In this document: piece by piece, positions 20,428 through 31,674 of the stretch
Layout of the letters: each line of letters starts with the position of its first letter
Numbering within the stretch: the first letter of the stretch is position 1
Assembly: GCA_013214245.1 (NCBI GenBank)
Contig: JABSQE010000006.1
Location: forward strand, 2,501-36,982
Direction of reading: 5' to 3'
From: Hyphomicrobiaceae bacterium
GTDB lineage: Bacteria > Pseudomonadota > Alphaproteobacteria > Rhizobiales > Hyphomicrobiaceae
DNA: 34,482 nt
Translations under genes and position numbers: made by a program
The notes under the pieces: model-generated
Database searches by the model: none
Told to the model about the DNA's origin: nothing
The model's input: the letters and a program-made list of their open reading frames with translations, nothing else

Positions 20428-20975
20428 TACGATTGGCTCAATCTTAAAGGTTGTTGATTTAGGATACTGTTTATATCAAAAGATAACATATGATTAGAGT
20501 AGCAATCTAGATTTGATATGCCATATCTCTGCAGTTTTTTACTATAATCTTAAACAACAGCTTGACTGAATATCTAAAAAAATTTGGTTGAAATTAACTA
20601 ATGTTTCTTGTGAAATAATGTATAAATGTATCTATTTTTCTGGGCTTATAAGTAGCCAATTTAATTAAAGCAGTTTATTAGGATCCAAGATATCTCTAGT
20701 GTTAGATTGTATATAAGAACGACTACACACGGCCTTAACTAAAACAATTGCAAAAACTAGCTTAAAACGATTAACCAATGCCACCTCCAACTCACTCAGC
20801 TATTAGTGCTATATTTAGCAGAAAATTAAAGAAGTAAAAAAATCACCCTATATTTTGTAGTTATCTAATAATGAACATGCTATTACGCGTAAAGTTGTGC
20901 GAAGTGATTGTCTGGTGAATATGATTACTATGCTTTCTTAAACAGGGCTTGTTTCCTAAGATAACGAGTAACACA

Positions 20976-22406
20976 TTATGATGGTATTTCGACCCTAAGA
21001 ACACGTTGACCTCGGCGAATTACCATTGACCACAACCGTCTAGGTCGCTGAAGATCGTTATCGAGTTGATTGACGTTAAGAACTTTACGGGCTCCCAGAC
21101 GCAACAATACGTCGCCTCTTCGAAAGCCAATATTAGCCGCGATTGACTTCGGAGAAACAGATAAAAATACCACACCTTCATCTGTTGAATTATCAAGCTG
21201 TAATTCATTAATAATAAAGGGAACAATGTTAGCTATGCGCGCTCCATCAAGAGGATGGTTTCCAGAAAAGTTTCTAATATCATTGGGATTTAGACGAGGG
21301 GCAGCTTGAAGCTTTAAATTAATTTGAACAAGGCGCCCTCGCCTCATTATATCGAGGCGAGCTACGTTGCCAACTCCTCGCGTTGTCAGTCTATAAAGAG
21401 CGGCACGCGCATCAGCAACTTCGTACCCGTCTATTGCAGTAATGACATCACCAATGAGTACACCAGCATCAGCTGCCGGTGCGTTATTGTGCAATTTAGA
21501 GACAAGTGCCCCTGCAATACGTTGAAGCCCCAAACTTCCTGCGATGCTTCTTGTAACAGTTGACAACTCTCCTCCAAACCAAGGTCGCTCAATTTTTCGT
21601 CCGGAAACGGCACTGTTTACATACAAACGTACTAGATTTGATGGAATAGCGAAGCCAATTCCATGTGAAGCTCCTGTTCGTGAATATATAGCAGTGTTAA
21701 TTCCAATTAGTCGACCGTTCATATCAATCAGAGCACCGCCGGAGTTGCCAGGATTGATTGCAGCATCCGTTTGGATAAAAACTTGTTCATCGGATTTTCC
21801 AAGACCTGAACGTGCTAATGCAGAAACAATTCCGCTAGTTACGGTTTGGCCAACACCAAATGGGTTCCCAATTGCGAGCACTATATCGCCTACCTCTAAA
21901 TCATCTGAATTTTCAAAATTCAGGAAAGGAAACGTTTGATCGTTACTCTCAATCTGTAGGACTGCGATGTCTGTCCTTTTATCGCTCATTACAACTCTAG
22001 CGCTAAACTCACGTTTATCAGCTAAGAGAACTCGAATTTCAGCGCGACCACTACTTTTGATAACATGAGCATTGGTAACCAATAAACCATGTTTATTAAT
22101 TATGACACCGGATCCAAGTGAATTTTGAGTGCGGTCTCGTGGTACGCCAAACCGTCGGTTGAAAAACTCCAAAAAGGAGTCATCCCCAATAAGGGGTGAG
22201 GCGAGATGCTGTTTTGACTGAACATATACATTAACTACAGCAGGTGCAGCACGTTTAACTATCGGAGCGAAAGAGTAGTATAGATTTGACTGTATGAGTG
22301 GTATTTGCTTTTGTGCAAAAGAAGGACTTATGTCAAAAAGCACACAAATTACGCAACAAATAACGAGGTCTTTGACACTCAATTTCCAATGCACTCTTTT
22401 ATGCAT
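20976..22406 (-). CDS. DegP/DegQ-like periplasmic serine endoprotease with PDZ regions
   Basis: Signal peptide; LLVTNAHVIKSSG (His), RTDIAVLQI (Asp), TDAAINPGNSGGALIDMNGRLIGINTAI (Ser); PDZ-like sequence GALVSKLHNNAPAADAGVLIGDVITAIDG. Confidence 0.93.
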   Translation of the reverse strand: MHKRVHWKLSVKDLVICCVICVLFDISPSFAQKQIPLIQSNLYYSFAPIVKRAAPAVVNVYVQSKQHLASPLIGDDSFLEFFNRRFGVPRDRTQNSLGSGVIINKHGLLVTNAHVIKSSGRAEIRVLLADKREFSARVVMSDKRTDIAVLQIESNDQTFPFLNFENSDDLEVGDIVLAIGNPFGVGQTVTSGIVSALARSGLGKSDEQVFIQTDAAINPGNSGGALIDMNGRLIGINTAIYSRTGASHGIGFAIPSNLVRLYVNSAVSGRKIERPWFGGELSTVTRSIAGSLGLQRIAGALVSKLHNNAPAADAGVLIGDVITAIDGYEVADARAALYRLTTRGVGNVARLDIMRRGRLVQINLKLQAAPRLNPNDIRNFSGNHPLDGARIANIVPFIINELQLDNSTDEGVVFLSVSPKSIAANIGFRRGDVLLRLGARKVLNVNQLDNDLQRPRRLWSMVIRRGQRVLRVEIPS

Positions 22407-22750
22407 TAAAACCTCTCATAAATCCTTACAGAAATGATAAATCTGATTGCAAATTACTTATGCCGGTTGTAACTGTCGATTTAAAATATAGTTTTTTTTG
22501 TATAATAAGCAGGCTTTGGAATAATTTACCGACATAGCTAATGGACGGGAACGATATGCACTTTTTTAAGTTCACTAAAAGCACTTAGTATCTCTAATTT
22601 TATGTCCCCAATAGTAGAGAAAAAGTTCTAGCTTCTTGAAATACGTACCTGATAAATGGCATTAAAGATATTATATGTATGCACTAAATAGTTAATTTCT
22701 TCGATATTTTAGCCAAGTTTTTTCTTATTTTACTTATTCCGAACTTTGAG

Positions 22751-22778
22751 ATGCAAACTTTGGTTTCAAAGTTTGCAT
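22751..22778. repeat. Perfect 12-bp inverted repeat with 4-nt loop
   Basis: ATGCAAACTTTG (22751-22762), loop GTTT, CAAAGTTTGCAT (22767-22778), in the spacer between murB and the DegP-like gene. Confidence 0.85.
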
Positions 22779-22926
22779 GTTCACAATTAATAAATTATAT
22801 TTATTGATGGCGATTCTAATATGATACCTAGATTTTTAAACCTAAACCTAATTTATAAATCTATATTCTATATGTTTAAATTTAATTAGCCGACCAACCT
22901 CTCAGAGCATGGTCTAAATTTGGAAG

Positions 22927-23844
22927 CTAACTTATACCAATGCGGACGATTTCCCATTGCAACTCAATACCGCTATTGGCCTTTACACGCTCGCGAATAG
23001 TTTCGCCAAGAATTTCAATATCGCTAGCAGTAGCATCATTATAATTAATAAGAAAATTGCAGTGTTTTTCAGAAACTATCGCGCCCCCAATACTTAGGCC
23101 TCGACAACCAGCTGCATTAACCAATTTCCATGCAGACAATCCTGGTGGATTTTTAAAGGTTGATCCACAAGTACGCTCACGAATCGGTTGATTCTGCTCG
23201 CGGTAGTCGGCAATTGCTTCCATTTCCTGTCGAATTTTTACTGGATCTCCAGTGTGACCCTGAAAAAGAGCTTCGGTAAAAATCCAATCCGGTGATATTT
23301 TACAGCTTCGATAAGAAAATCCTATATCTGACTTGCTAAGTATATGAATTTTCCCACCACGGTCAACCGCACGTGCAGTAAGTAAAATATTTTTAGTTTC
23401 CATACCATGTGCACCAGCATTCATTCTGACTGCACCTCCTACAGAGCCAGGAATAGTTCGGTAAAAAGTAAGACCAGAAATCCCAGCATTCGCTGCAACA
23501 CGAGCAACATAAGAGTCAGGTACAGCAGCACCTGTACGCAGGCGTTGGCCCTGTTCTATCTGGATCTTTAAAACACCGCGGCCGAGTCGAATTACAATAC
23601 CTTTGAGACCACCGTCTCGCACAAGAAGATTGGAGCCGTAGCCAATAACGTAAATAGGAATTTCACTTGGTAAATGAGTTAAAAAATAAGTAAGATCTTT
23701 TTCATCTACTGGGTAGAATAGCACCTGAGCAGGACCGCCTACACGAACCCAAGTAATATCACGCAGTGGTACATTCGCTCTCATTTTACCACGAAGTTTC
23801 GGCATTAGGGCACCAAGGTCCGCAGTAATATCAGGATGAGTCAT
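22927..23844 (-). CDS. murB: UDP-N-acetylenolpyruvoylglucosamine reductase
   Basis: WVRVGGPAQVLFYP, FYRTIPGSVGGAVRMNAGAHG, RTCGSTFKNPPGLSAWKLVNAAGCRGL. Start placed at ATG 23844 (MTHPDITADL), giving a 4-nt ATGA overlap with the murC stop. Confidence 0.93.
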   Translation of the reverse strand: MTHPDITADLGALMPKLRGKMRANVPLRDITWVRVGGPAQVLFYPVDEKDLTYFLTHLPSEIPIYVIGYGSNLLVRDGGLKGIVIRLGRGVLKIQIEQGQRLRTGAAVPDSYVARVAANAGISGLTFYRTIPGSVGGAVRMNAGAHGMETKNILLTARAVDRGGKIHILSKSDIGFSYRSCKISPDWIFTEALFQGHTGDPVKIRQEMEAIADYREQNQPIRERTCGSTFKNPPGLSAWKLVNAAGCRGLSIGGAIVSEKHCNFLINYNDATASDIEILGETIRERVKANSGIELQWEIVRIGIS

Positions 23845-25262
23845 AAGTTTCGCCTTTTCGCCATTAATCTTGGTAAAATATGCGCCCATTTTGTCGAGTG
23901 ACCTGCTCCCAGGAAAACGATAATATCACCTTCACGTGTTTCACTACAAAGTAATGAAGCAAGCTGATTAACATGCTCAACAGGAATAACATTCTTGTGC
24001 CCTTTAGAGCTTATTCCCATGGCAAGCGATGAGCTTGAAATACCGTCAATCAGTTTTTCGCCAGCGCTGTAAAGCGGCATAATGAAAATCTTATCAGCAT
24101 TCTCAAGGCAATTGCAAAAATCCTGAAACAAATCACGAACCCTTGAATAACGATGAGGTTCAAAAACCGCAAATACCTTTCCCTTTATCCCCTCACGGGC
24201 AGCAGCAAGCACAGCTTTGATTTCATTTGGATGATGACCGTAATCGTCATATACACTTACACCATAAGCTGTACCAATTAACTGAAAGCGCCTTTTTATA
24301 CCTGCAAATGAAGCTAGTGCTTTACGGATACAGTCATCTGGAATACCAGCTTCACTTGCAACTGAGATGGCTGCCAGAGCGTTTAATGCATTATGAACAC
24401 CAGGAATAGGTACCATCCATCGTTCAATACGACGCGCCTCACCAGGAACTCGCTTACCAAAATCTGCTGAAAAAAAAGTTTGATCTTTAATAATTTCAAC
24501 ATCAGTGAGAACAATATCAGCATAGGGCGAGAGCCCATATGTAATAAGACGACGGTTATCATGATGTAATTTGAGTTTATTGATCATGTCCAGCACCACG
24601 GCATGGTCTATACAAGCTACAATTAGACCATAAAAAGGTATTTGCTGCATGAACATAGCATACTGTGAATGCATGCTTTCAACTGAACCGAAAAAATCGA
24701 GATGTTCCGAATCAATGTTTGTAACTACGCCGATCTGAGTTGGAACTTTAATAAATGTACCATCGGACTCGTCTGCTTCCACAATCATCCACGGTCCCTT
24801 ACCAAGCCGAGCATTAGAATCCCAACTTTTAATAATTCCACCTGTGATGACAGTAGGATCCAGTGAAAAAGATTTAAAAATGTGCGCTATTAACGAAGTT
24901 GTTGTGGTTTTGCCATGTGTACCAGTTACCGAAATAGTCGCGTAAAGCCGCATCAATTCAGCCAGTATTTCAGCCCGGCGGATGATTGTAAGCCCCATAT
25001 TCCGCGCGGCCTCAAGTTCTGGATTAATGTCTTTAATCGCACTTGAAATCACGACATGCTGGGCATTTTTAAGGTTAGAAGCGTTATGGCCTATGAATAC
25101 ATTTATACCTTGCTCGCGCAAGCGTTGGACATTAAGACTGTCGCGCTGGTCACTACCTTGCACATAAAATTTTTTTGCGTGTAGGAGTTGTGCAATAGCG
25201 CTCATTCCAACACCACCAATTCCAATAATATGAATAACTTCTAAAGAGCGCGGCAGCTGCAT
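23841..25262 (-). CDS. murC: UDP-N-acetylmuramate--L-alanine ligase
   Basis: VIHIIGIGGVGMSAIAQLL, VTGTHGKTTTTSLIAHIF, VEADESDGTF, YDDYGHHPNEIKAVL. Confidence 0.95.
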   Translation of the reverse strand: MQLPRSLEVIHIIGIGGVGMSAIAQLLHAKKFYVQGSDQRDSLNVQRLREQGINVFIGHNASNLKNAQHVVISSAIKDINPELEAARNMGLTIIRRAEILAELMRLYATISVTGTHGKTTTTSLIAHIFKSFSLDPTVITGGIIKSWDSNARLGKGPWMIVEADESDGTFIKVPTQIGVVTNIDSEHLDFFGSVESMHSQYAMFMQQIPFYGLIVACIDHAVVLDMINKLKLHHDNRRLITYGLSPYADIVLTDVEIIKDQTFFSADFGKRVPGEARRIERWMVPIPGVHNALNALAAISVASEAGIPDDCIRKALASFAGIKRRFQLIGTAYGVSVYDDYGHHPNEIKAVLAAAREGIKGKVFAVFEPHRYSRVRDLFQDFCNCLENADKIFIMPLYSAGEKLIDGISSSSLAMGISSKGHKNVIPVEHVNQLASLLCSETREGDIIVFLGAGHSTKWAHILPRLMAKRRNL

Positions 25263-25445
25263 AGTTGATCCTTAGTGCTAAATGAACTTTAAGTAATTCT
25301 CTGTTTTAGTGAGTTAAAGCTATGAGTTTAGATAATTACCTTAGATGGCGACTCTTCAATTACATCAGCCTATAAAAAAACTTAGAATTTTAAATGCATT
25401 ACAAGGTGTGCTGGACATTGAAAAAATGTGGATTTTAGTTAAGCG

Positions 25446-26540
25446 TTATCTACCTGTAAGGTTCTCAATGAGGTCGGCTAGCTTGTTAACTGAATCTGAA
25501 CAACCCATTCTGCGAGCAGCAGCCGCCGCATTTTCGAGTTTAAGAGGTAACTCTAAAATAGTCTTCAAGGTATTTATCAACTCTTCAACATTAAGCTCGT
25601 TCTGTTCAATGCACCAAGCTGCACCGGCCTGAGTTAGGGTTTTTGCATTTTCTAGCTGATCATTATCTACTGCATTCGGTAACGGAACTAGTATCGATGG
25701 ACAACCAATAACGGAAAGTTCAGCTATTGTAGATGCACCCGAACGACATATTACAAGGTGAGCTAGAGCCATTTTGTGAGGCAGGTCTGAAAAAAAAGGT
25801 GCGCAGTTAGAAAAAATGTCCGCTTTTCTATAAGTTCTTTTGACGTCGTAAAGGTCCTCAGACCGACATTGTTGAGTGACAATTAATCGTTTGCGAGTCT
25901 GTCTGGGTAGAGAGCTTAGGGCTGGAGGTACAACTTCAGATAAAAATCGAGCCCCCTGGCTACCACCAAAGACCAGCACGTTAATAGTGTCTCCAACTAA
26001 AGGGGCACGGTAAATACGGTTGGCACTATCAATAACAATCTGGCGAACAGGATTACCTGTTACGTATACCTTATCAGATAGATCAGCATTTATGAATTTT
26101 ACTTTTTCAAATGATGTTGCTATCATATTGACATGCTTAGATAGCATTCTGTTGGCACGACCTAGGACTGCATTTTGCTCGTGAATTACTGTTGGAACAC
26201 CTCTGAGTAAGGCGGCGACAACAGTTGGAAAACTTGGATATCCACCAAATCCTATGACTGCACTAGCTGAAATTTGATTTAGGACTTTATTTGCTTTGAA
26301 AATTCCTCTGCCAAGTTTTGAAATTGTATTGATTAGCGGTAGAGGTGCCTTGGTAGTTATTGTTGCCGATGGAATCTGAAAAATTTGACATTCAGAGAAA
26401 TCAATATTGTATTTATTTCCGCGGGAGTCGGTCGCGAGATAAATGCTATGGCCGCGTTGCCTAAGCTCATCAGCCAAGGCAAGGGCTGGAAAAAGATGAC
26501 CGCCAGAACCACCGGCGGCGAGAACTATTTTTTTACCCAT
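25446..26540 (-). CDS. murG: Undecaprenyldiphospho-muramoylpentapeptide beta-N-acetylglucosaminyltransferase
   Basis: LAAGGSGGHLFPALALADEL, GFGGYPSFPTVVAALLRGVPTVIHEQNAVLGRANRML, CRSGASTIAELSVIGCPSILVPLPNAVDNDQ. Confidence 0.94.
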   Translation of the reverse strand: MGKKIVLAAGGSGGHLFPALALADELRQRGHSIYLATDSRGNKYNIDFSECQIFQIPSATITTKAPLPLINTISKLGRGIFKANKVLNQISASAVIGFGGYPSFPTVVAALLRGVPTVIHEQNAVLGRANRMLSKHVNMIATSFEKVKFINADLSDKVYVTGNPVRQIVIDSANRIYRAPLVGDTINVLVFGGSQGARFLSEVVPPALSSLPRQTRKRLIVTQQCRSEDLYDVKRTYRKADIFSNCAPFFSDLPHKMALAHLVICRSGASTIAELSVIGCPSILVPLPNAVDNDQLENAKTLTQAGAAWCIEQNELNVEELINTLKTILELPLKLENAAAAARRMGCSDSVNKLADLIENLTGR

Positions 26541-26610
26541 GATAAACTCTTTGAGCTCTTAACGCTTCAACGAATTTAAAATACTATAACAAACAAAATT
26601 CTTATGCGTG

Positions 26611-27759
26611 TTAAGAATCAACATTAAAAAAAAGGTTTGGTCTAGTATATGTGGTGCGTGGGCGCCTACGCGATAGTCCCAGAAGCATTCCAAGGGTGGT
26701 TGATACTCCAAACATAGACGAACCACCAGCAGAAAGTAATGGAAGCGCCATGCTTTTCACTGGTAATAAGCCAACATTTACACTCATATTAATCAAAGTC
26801 TGATATCCAAACAGCAATGCTAGGCCAATTATACCGTAGCAGATTCCGGGATCCTCCTCTATTAAAGCGCAACCAAGTGCTCGGTAAATAATGAAAGCAT
26901 ACAGTCCTAGGAGGACCAAACAGCTTAGTACACCATATTCCTCGGCAACAACAGAAAAAATGAAATCGGTATGTGCTTCTGGAAGCTTGATTTTAATCGT
27001 GCCCGCACCTGGCCCTCGTCCTAAAAAACCTCCATCTACAAAAGATCTGTAGGCCTGTCTCATTTGTGAATGCTCGTTAGTAGCGAACGTAAAACATTGA
27101 TCAAAGCTACATCTAAAGTAAGGTAAGCTCTTGAAATTAACAAATATACTTACAATTCCTATGGATATAAAAGATATGTACCAAATCAATGACAAGCCAG
27201 CTAAAAAGAACAGTGTTCCCCAGACGATCGTAATAAGGGCAGTTTGACCTAAATCTGACTGCATTATTAGAAGTCCAGAAAGAGTGATATAAAGTCCTAT
27301 AGCGATTGGTAGCGCAGGCATATCTTTACGTATTTGCGTTTCGGCAAACGCCCAGCCTGCAAGCACTACAAACGCAGGTTTAATAATTTCCGACGGCTTA
27401 AATGATACTCCAAAAATAAAAATCCAGCGCAGTGTTCCATTAATTTTGCTGCCCCATAGCAGGACAGCAATTAGGCTTAAAACACAAACGATGTAAAGTA
27501 ATAAAGAGATACGTCGAATCGTGCGAGGAGATTGCAGAGATATTACAAAGATTAGAACCATACCAACTACAGCAAAGATCGCATGATATTTTACGAAATA
27601 AAAAGTGGATAGGCCCTTGTCAACAGCTACGGATGGGCTAGCAGCTAATGAAATTATTAAACCGACTAACATTAACGTACATATTGCATAAAGTTGGAGG
27701 CGATCAATGGTAAACCACCACTCTGACAATAAGCTGTGATCTCCACGCGATAGCGTCAT
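26611..27759 (-). CDS. ftsW: FtsW/SEDS-family peptidoglycan glycosyltransferase
   Basis: Polytopic; FKPSEIIKPAFVVLAGW, LGRGPGAGTIKIKLPEAHTDFIFSVVAEEYG, LPVKSMALPLLSAGGSSMFGVSTTLGMLLGLSRRR. Confidence 0.93.
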   Translation of the reverse strand: MTLSRGDHSLLSEWWFTIDRLQLYAICTLMLVGLIISLAASPSVAVDKGLSTFYFVKYHAIFAVVGMVLIFVISLQSPRTIRRISLLLYIVCVLSLIAVLLWGSKINGTLRWIFIFGVSFKPSEIIKPAFVVLAGWAFAETQIRKDMPALPIAIGLYITLSGLLIMQSDLGQTALITIVWGTLFFLAGLSLIWYISFISIGIVSIFVNFKSLPYFRCSFDQCFTFATNEHSQMRQAYRSFVDGGFLGRGPGAGTIKIKLPEAHTDFIFSVVAEEYGVLSCLVLLGLYAFIIYRALGCALIEEDPGICYGIIGLALLFGYQTLINMSVNVGLLPVKSMALPLLSAGGSSMFGVSTTLGMLLGLSRRRPRTTYTRPNLFFNVDS

Positions 27760-27770
27760 AAAAACTTCTC

Positions 27771-29177
27771 CTATGAATCAACTTCTAGCAAGCTTTTTAC
27801 GATATCTCGAAACATATTTCCACGTACTTCAAAATTACGAAATTGATCGAATGAAGCACAGGCCGGAGAGAGTAAAACTACAGCTTCGCTATCTGTGACA
27901 CTTTGTGCATCTTCTGCGGCTTGGCGAACTGCAATGTTGAGTGTGTAGCAGCAAGCTATAGCGCATTGGCCAATCAATGTTTGCCTAAACATATCTACTG
28001 ATTCACCAATGAGGTAAGCTTTAGAAATCTTTGAAAAATAAGCCGCCAGTGGCGCAATTCCATCTACTTTTGGTTGGCCGCCGACAATCCAGTATATGTT
28101 TGCGTGAAAAGCTTCTAAAGAATGTGCTGCTGATACCGCATTAGTAGCTTTGCTATCATTTATAAAAATTACACGATTAATTTGCCCTACCTTCTCCATT
28201 CGATGTGGAAGGCCAACAAAAGTTTTCATTCCTAATGCAATTTGATTAGTAGTTAGCCCTAAATGTAGGCAGGCTGCTGTGGCGGCTGATGCGTTTTGAG
28301 CATTGTGTCTGCCGCGAAGCGAGATACTGTTTGTTAAATCAACGATAGTTTCAAAGTTCACAATACCAGGTGAGCTCTTATCATGAGTACATCTTGTAAC
28401 AGCGCGGTTACGAACACCAACACCTTGCCGAACCAAGCCATTTGAAATGGCGCTTAAAGCTGAGCGTCTAGCTTTCTCGGCAGTATAAAGCTCTAGTGTT
28501 GGTATGTCGTCTGTGCCGATTATAGCATAATCAGAATTTTTTGGTATAAGAGCCTTAAGATCGATATAATTTTTGAAGCTGCCATGACGATCAAGATGAT
28601 CAGGTGAAATGTTCAATAGAATTCCGATCGAAGAATTCAGTGTCGACATCAAATTTATATTGAATGATGACAGCTCAATTACATATACACATCGTGAAGA
28701 CGGTGGTTCAAGGTTTAGGATAGGTACCCCAATATTTCCTCCAACTTGAATGTTGTAGCCAGACATTTGCAGAACATGCGCGATTAGCGCAGTTGTCGTT
28801 GACTTTCCATTAGTACCAGTTACGTATATTAATTGAGAACGTGTACTTTCAAATTCACGTTGGCGAGCAAAAATTTCAACATCGCCAATAATTTCTATAT
28901 TTGCAGACCGTGCGAGATGAACACTCCAATGTGGTTTGGGATATGTAAGCGGAATTCCAGGCGATAAGACTAGTGCATCAAGCTTTCTAAAATCTAACCG
29001 TTTAGGGTCACCTATCCTGAATCCATTAAGAGCGGCGTATTTCCTTACTTTTTCGTTGTCATCCCAGGCTATTACATCTGCACCACCTGCGGAAAGAGAA
29101 CAGCAGGCAGCAAGACCTGAGCCTCCAAGACCTATTACAGCAACGCGTTTTTCTCGGAAAATTGTTGCGGATATCAT
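27771..29177 (-). CDS. murD: UDP-N-acetylmuramoylalanine--D-glutamate ligase
   Basis: VAVIGLGGSGLAACCSL, YVTGTNGKSTTTALIAHVL, NISPDHLDRHGSFKNYIDLK, FINDSKATNAVSAAHSL. Confidence 0.94.
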   Translation of the reverse strand: MISATIFREKRVAVIGLGGSGLAACCSLSAGGADVIAWDDNEKVRKYAALNGFRIGDPKRLDFRKLDALVLSPGIPLTYPKPHWSVHLARSANIEIIGDVEIFARQREFESTRSQLIYVTGTNGKSTTTALIAHVLQMSGYNIQVGGNIGVPILNLEPPSSRCVYVIELSSFNINLMSTLNSSIGILLNISPDHLDRHGSFKNYIDLKALIPKNSDYAIIGTDDIPTLELYTAEKARRSALSAISNGLVRQGVGVRNRAVTRCTHDKSSPGIVNFETIVDLTNSISLRGRHNAQNASAATAACLHLGLTTNQIALGMKTFVGLPHRMEKVGQINRVIFINDSKATNAVSAAHSLEAFHANIYWIVGGQPKVDGIAPLAAYFSKISKAYLIGESVDMFRQTLIGQCAIACCYTLNIAVRQAAEDAQSVTDSEAVVLLSPACASFDQFRNFEVRGNMFRDIVKSLLEVDS

Positions 29178-29270
29178 TACGGCATTCTAGCTTTATTTAT
29201 TTTTGGTACTAATAGTGTTGGTTGCGGTGACATTGCGCTTTTGCAATATGCATGCGATTTCACCTCTAAA

Positions 29271-30353
29271 CTAGCGTAATTTTAATGTTGCCAAACCTAA
29301 AAGCGCTAATACAACGGAAACAACCCAAAATCTTACAACCACCGTTGCTTCGTGCCAGCCTTTCTGTTCGAAGTGATGGTGTAGCGGTGCCATACGAAAA
29401 ACCCTCTTACCAGTTAATTTGAAACTGGCTACTTGAATTATGACTGAGAGTGCTTCAAGCACAAACAACCCGCCTACTATTGCTAAAACGATCTCGTGTT
29501 TAACTGCCACAGCTATGGCACCTAATGCTCCACCCAATGCTAATGAACCAGTATCACCCATAAAAACTGTTGCTGGTGGAGCATTAAACCATAAAAAGCC
29601 GAGCCCGGCACCAATTAGTGCACCACATATGACTGCAAGCTCTCCAGCTCCTGCTACATAGTGAATCTGCAAATAACTCGCAAATTTAAAATTACCTGAA
29701 AGATAAACAATTAAGCCGAAGGTAGCAGCCGCGATCATAACTGGTACTATAGCGAGACCATCTAGACCGTCTGTGAGGTTAACAGCATTGCCCGAGCCGG
29801 CGATAACAAACGCACCAAAAAAAACAAACAGAGGTCCCATCTGAATTAAAAAATCCTTAAAAAAAGGTACAGCTAGAGCTCCATAATAGTTGCCGCTTGA
29901 TGTGCACATAATTGAAAAAGTTGCAAGCCCAGCGATTATAAGCTCTAGAATTAGACGAACTCGCCCAGAAAAACCAGAGCTAGTGCGTCTGGTGACTTTC
30001 AAAAAATCATCGTAAAAGCCAATTGCGCCAAAAGATAGAGTCACACATAATATTATCCATACATACGAGTTACTGAGATCAGCCCAAAGTAGAGTAGAAA
30101 AAGTAAAGCCCGCGATAATCATAAGGCCGCCCATTGTTGGTGTACCACGCTTTGCAGAATGACTTTGTGGACCATTTTCACGAATTGGCTGCCCCCTACC
30201 CTGCTTTAGTCGTAGGGCGTCTATTATGGCTGGTCCAAATAAAAAGACTATTAACAAAGCCGTCATAATAGCACCGCCAGTACGGAATGTAATGTAAGTG
30301 AAAACATTTAGCGGCCCGAGCAAATCATTAAATTCTCGAAGCTTGTACAGCAT
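29271..30353 (-). CDS. mraY: Phospho-N-acetylmuramoyl-pentapeptide-transferase
   Basis: [74 protein letters not shown]. Confidence 0.95.
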   Translation of the reverse strand: MLYKLREFNDLLGPLNVFTYITFRTGGAIMTALLIVFLFGPAIIDALRLKQGRGQPIRENGPQSHSAKRGTPTMGGLMIIAGFTFSTLLWADLSNSYVWIILCVTLSFGAIGFYDDFLKVTRRTSSGFSGRVRLILELIIAGLATFSIMCTSSGNYYGALAVPFFKDFLIQMGPLFVFFGAFVIAGSGNAVNLTDGLDGLAIVPVMIAAATFGLIVYLSGNFKFASYLQIHYVAGAGELAVICGALIGAGLGFLWFNAPPATVFMGDTGSLALGGALGAIAVAVKHEIVLAIVGGLFVLEALSVIIQVASFKLTGKRVFRMAPLHHHFEQKGWHEATVVVRFWVVSVVLALLGLATLKLR

Positions 30354-31674
30354 TCACTTTCCTTATGTGCCTTATAAACCTGTTTAATTGTACGTGGTTA
30401 CATTTACGTATGCTATTTATACTTCTATAGCTGATGACGTAGGAATTTTATCATGTAACTCTAACGCATTTTCATACTCAATGTTGTGGTCGCTCTAAGA
30501 TGAAGCAACGAATTTATATTCTATAAAATAGTAAAAGTTTACCTTACGAATTAGAGCGGTGACCAATTTATAACAGCTCATTAAAAACTATATTTTTTGA
30601 GAGATAAGCCACCAATAATTGATAAAAGTCGACTTAATCTCCTGGTCACACGTCAAAATAGATGTATCTGCTCGATAGCTTGATAACACTAATCACCCAA
30701 AATTGAGAATGCCTTCGAAGAATAGAAATTTAATTTAAAGACAATTATAAAACTCTTATGAAAACAACTCTATAACCAAAAAATTTCAACCTAGTAGGAT
30801 AGCAACTCAATAAGCCTTATCAAAGTCTGTGTTTTTTTATTAATGGTAGACAAAACCAATAAAAACTTCGCACAATGTTCACTTTTTTCAAAGCAGCTTG
30901 GCACTTCATCAAATCGTTGCATCGCTTTTTATTAACCGTACTAATTAACAATACAACAACACGCTCTGTAAGTACCTACTTGCTTTAGCAATTTTAGAAG
31001 TATCAGTACTATCAGAATAACGCGCTTAAAGCATTGATGCGACTACATAATTACACACTAATAAATTTAAAAAAGTTATGTTTATCAACACTAATATATC
31101 TTTTTATTAGTTTTAGTGTATTGGCAGCTGTAATTTTAAGAATAGTTAGAACTTTTAATATTATACTTAATAAGTAATGTCAATTCTTCACGTTGCCCTC
31201 AAATCATGCTTAATACGCCATGCTCTTAAAACTTGGTAAGGGAAAATTTATCGCCAGACCAAAGCATAGATGTGTCTACGAACAACTCACACATAAATAA
31301 TGCAGAAAGTTTTTTGCTAATTCAGAACAACACCAGAGTGCAACCAATGTTCCTCTAAAAGTTGAATTAGTGAAGTTAGATGAAGTTTAACTTTAAGCAA
31401 AGACACATGTATAATTTGAATCAAATTCAACAAATTAAAAAAATTTGTTTGGTTGCCTTGTTTTTACACGGCGTCATAAGCAGCACAACCGAACACAACA
31501 ATATTAAAGGTTAAAGACTTAACTAATTTTGAACACAAGCGGATTAATAGTTAAAAATGAAAAAATAAAAATAAATAAATTATTTATCGTTTGTATGATG
31601 CAACAGCAGAGTAATATAAACTTTATACGTTTTACATAACTTATGGCGATAAGATATGGCGAGCACAACTTACG

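Noticed and set aside
25345-25632. 95-codon plus-strand ORF near the murC/murG junction
   Set aside because: Mostly antisense to murG; no domain; gene context is fully minus strand.
30361-30480. Minus-strand coding-like stretch SDHNIEYENALELHDKIPTSSAIEV* just upstream of mraY as a murF remnant
   Set aside because: Very short, preceded by an in-frame stop, and does not match the MurF C-terminus I can recall.
30484-30562. Partial inverted repeat GGTCGCTCTAA ... TTAGAGCGGTGACC upstream of mraY
   Set aside because: Arms need a 3-nt bulge and are ~50 nt apart; too weak without comparative support.
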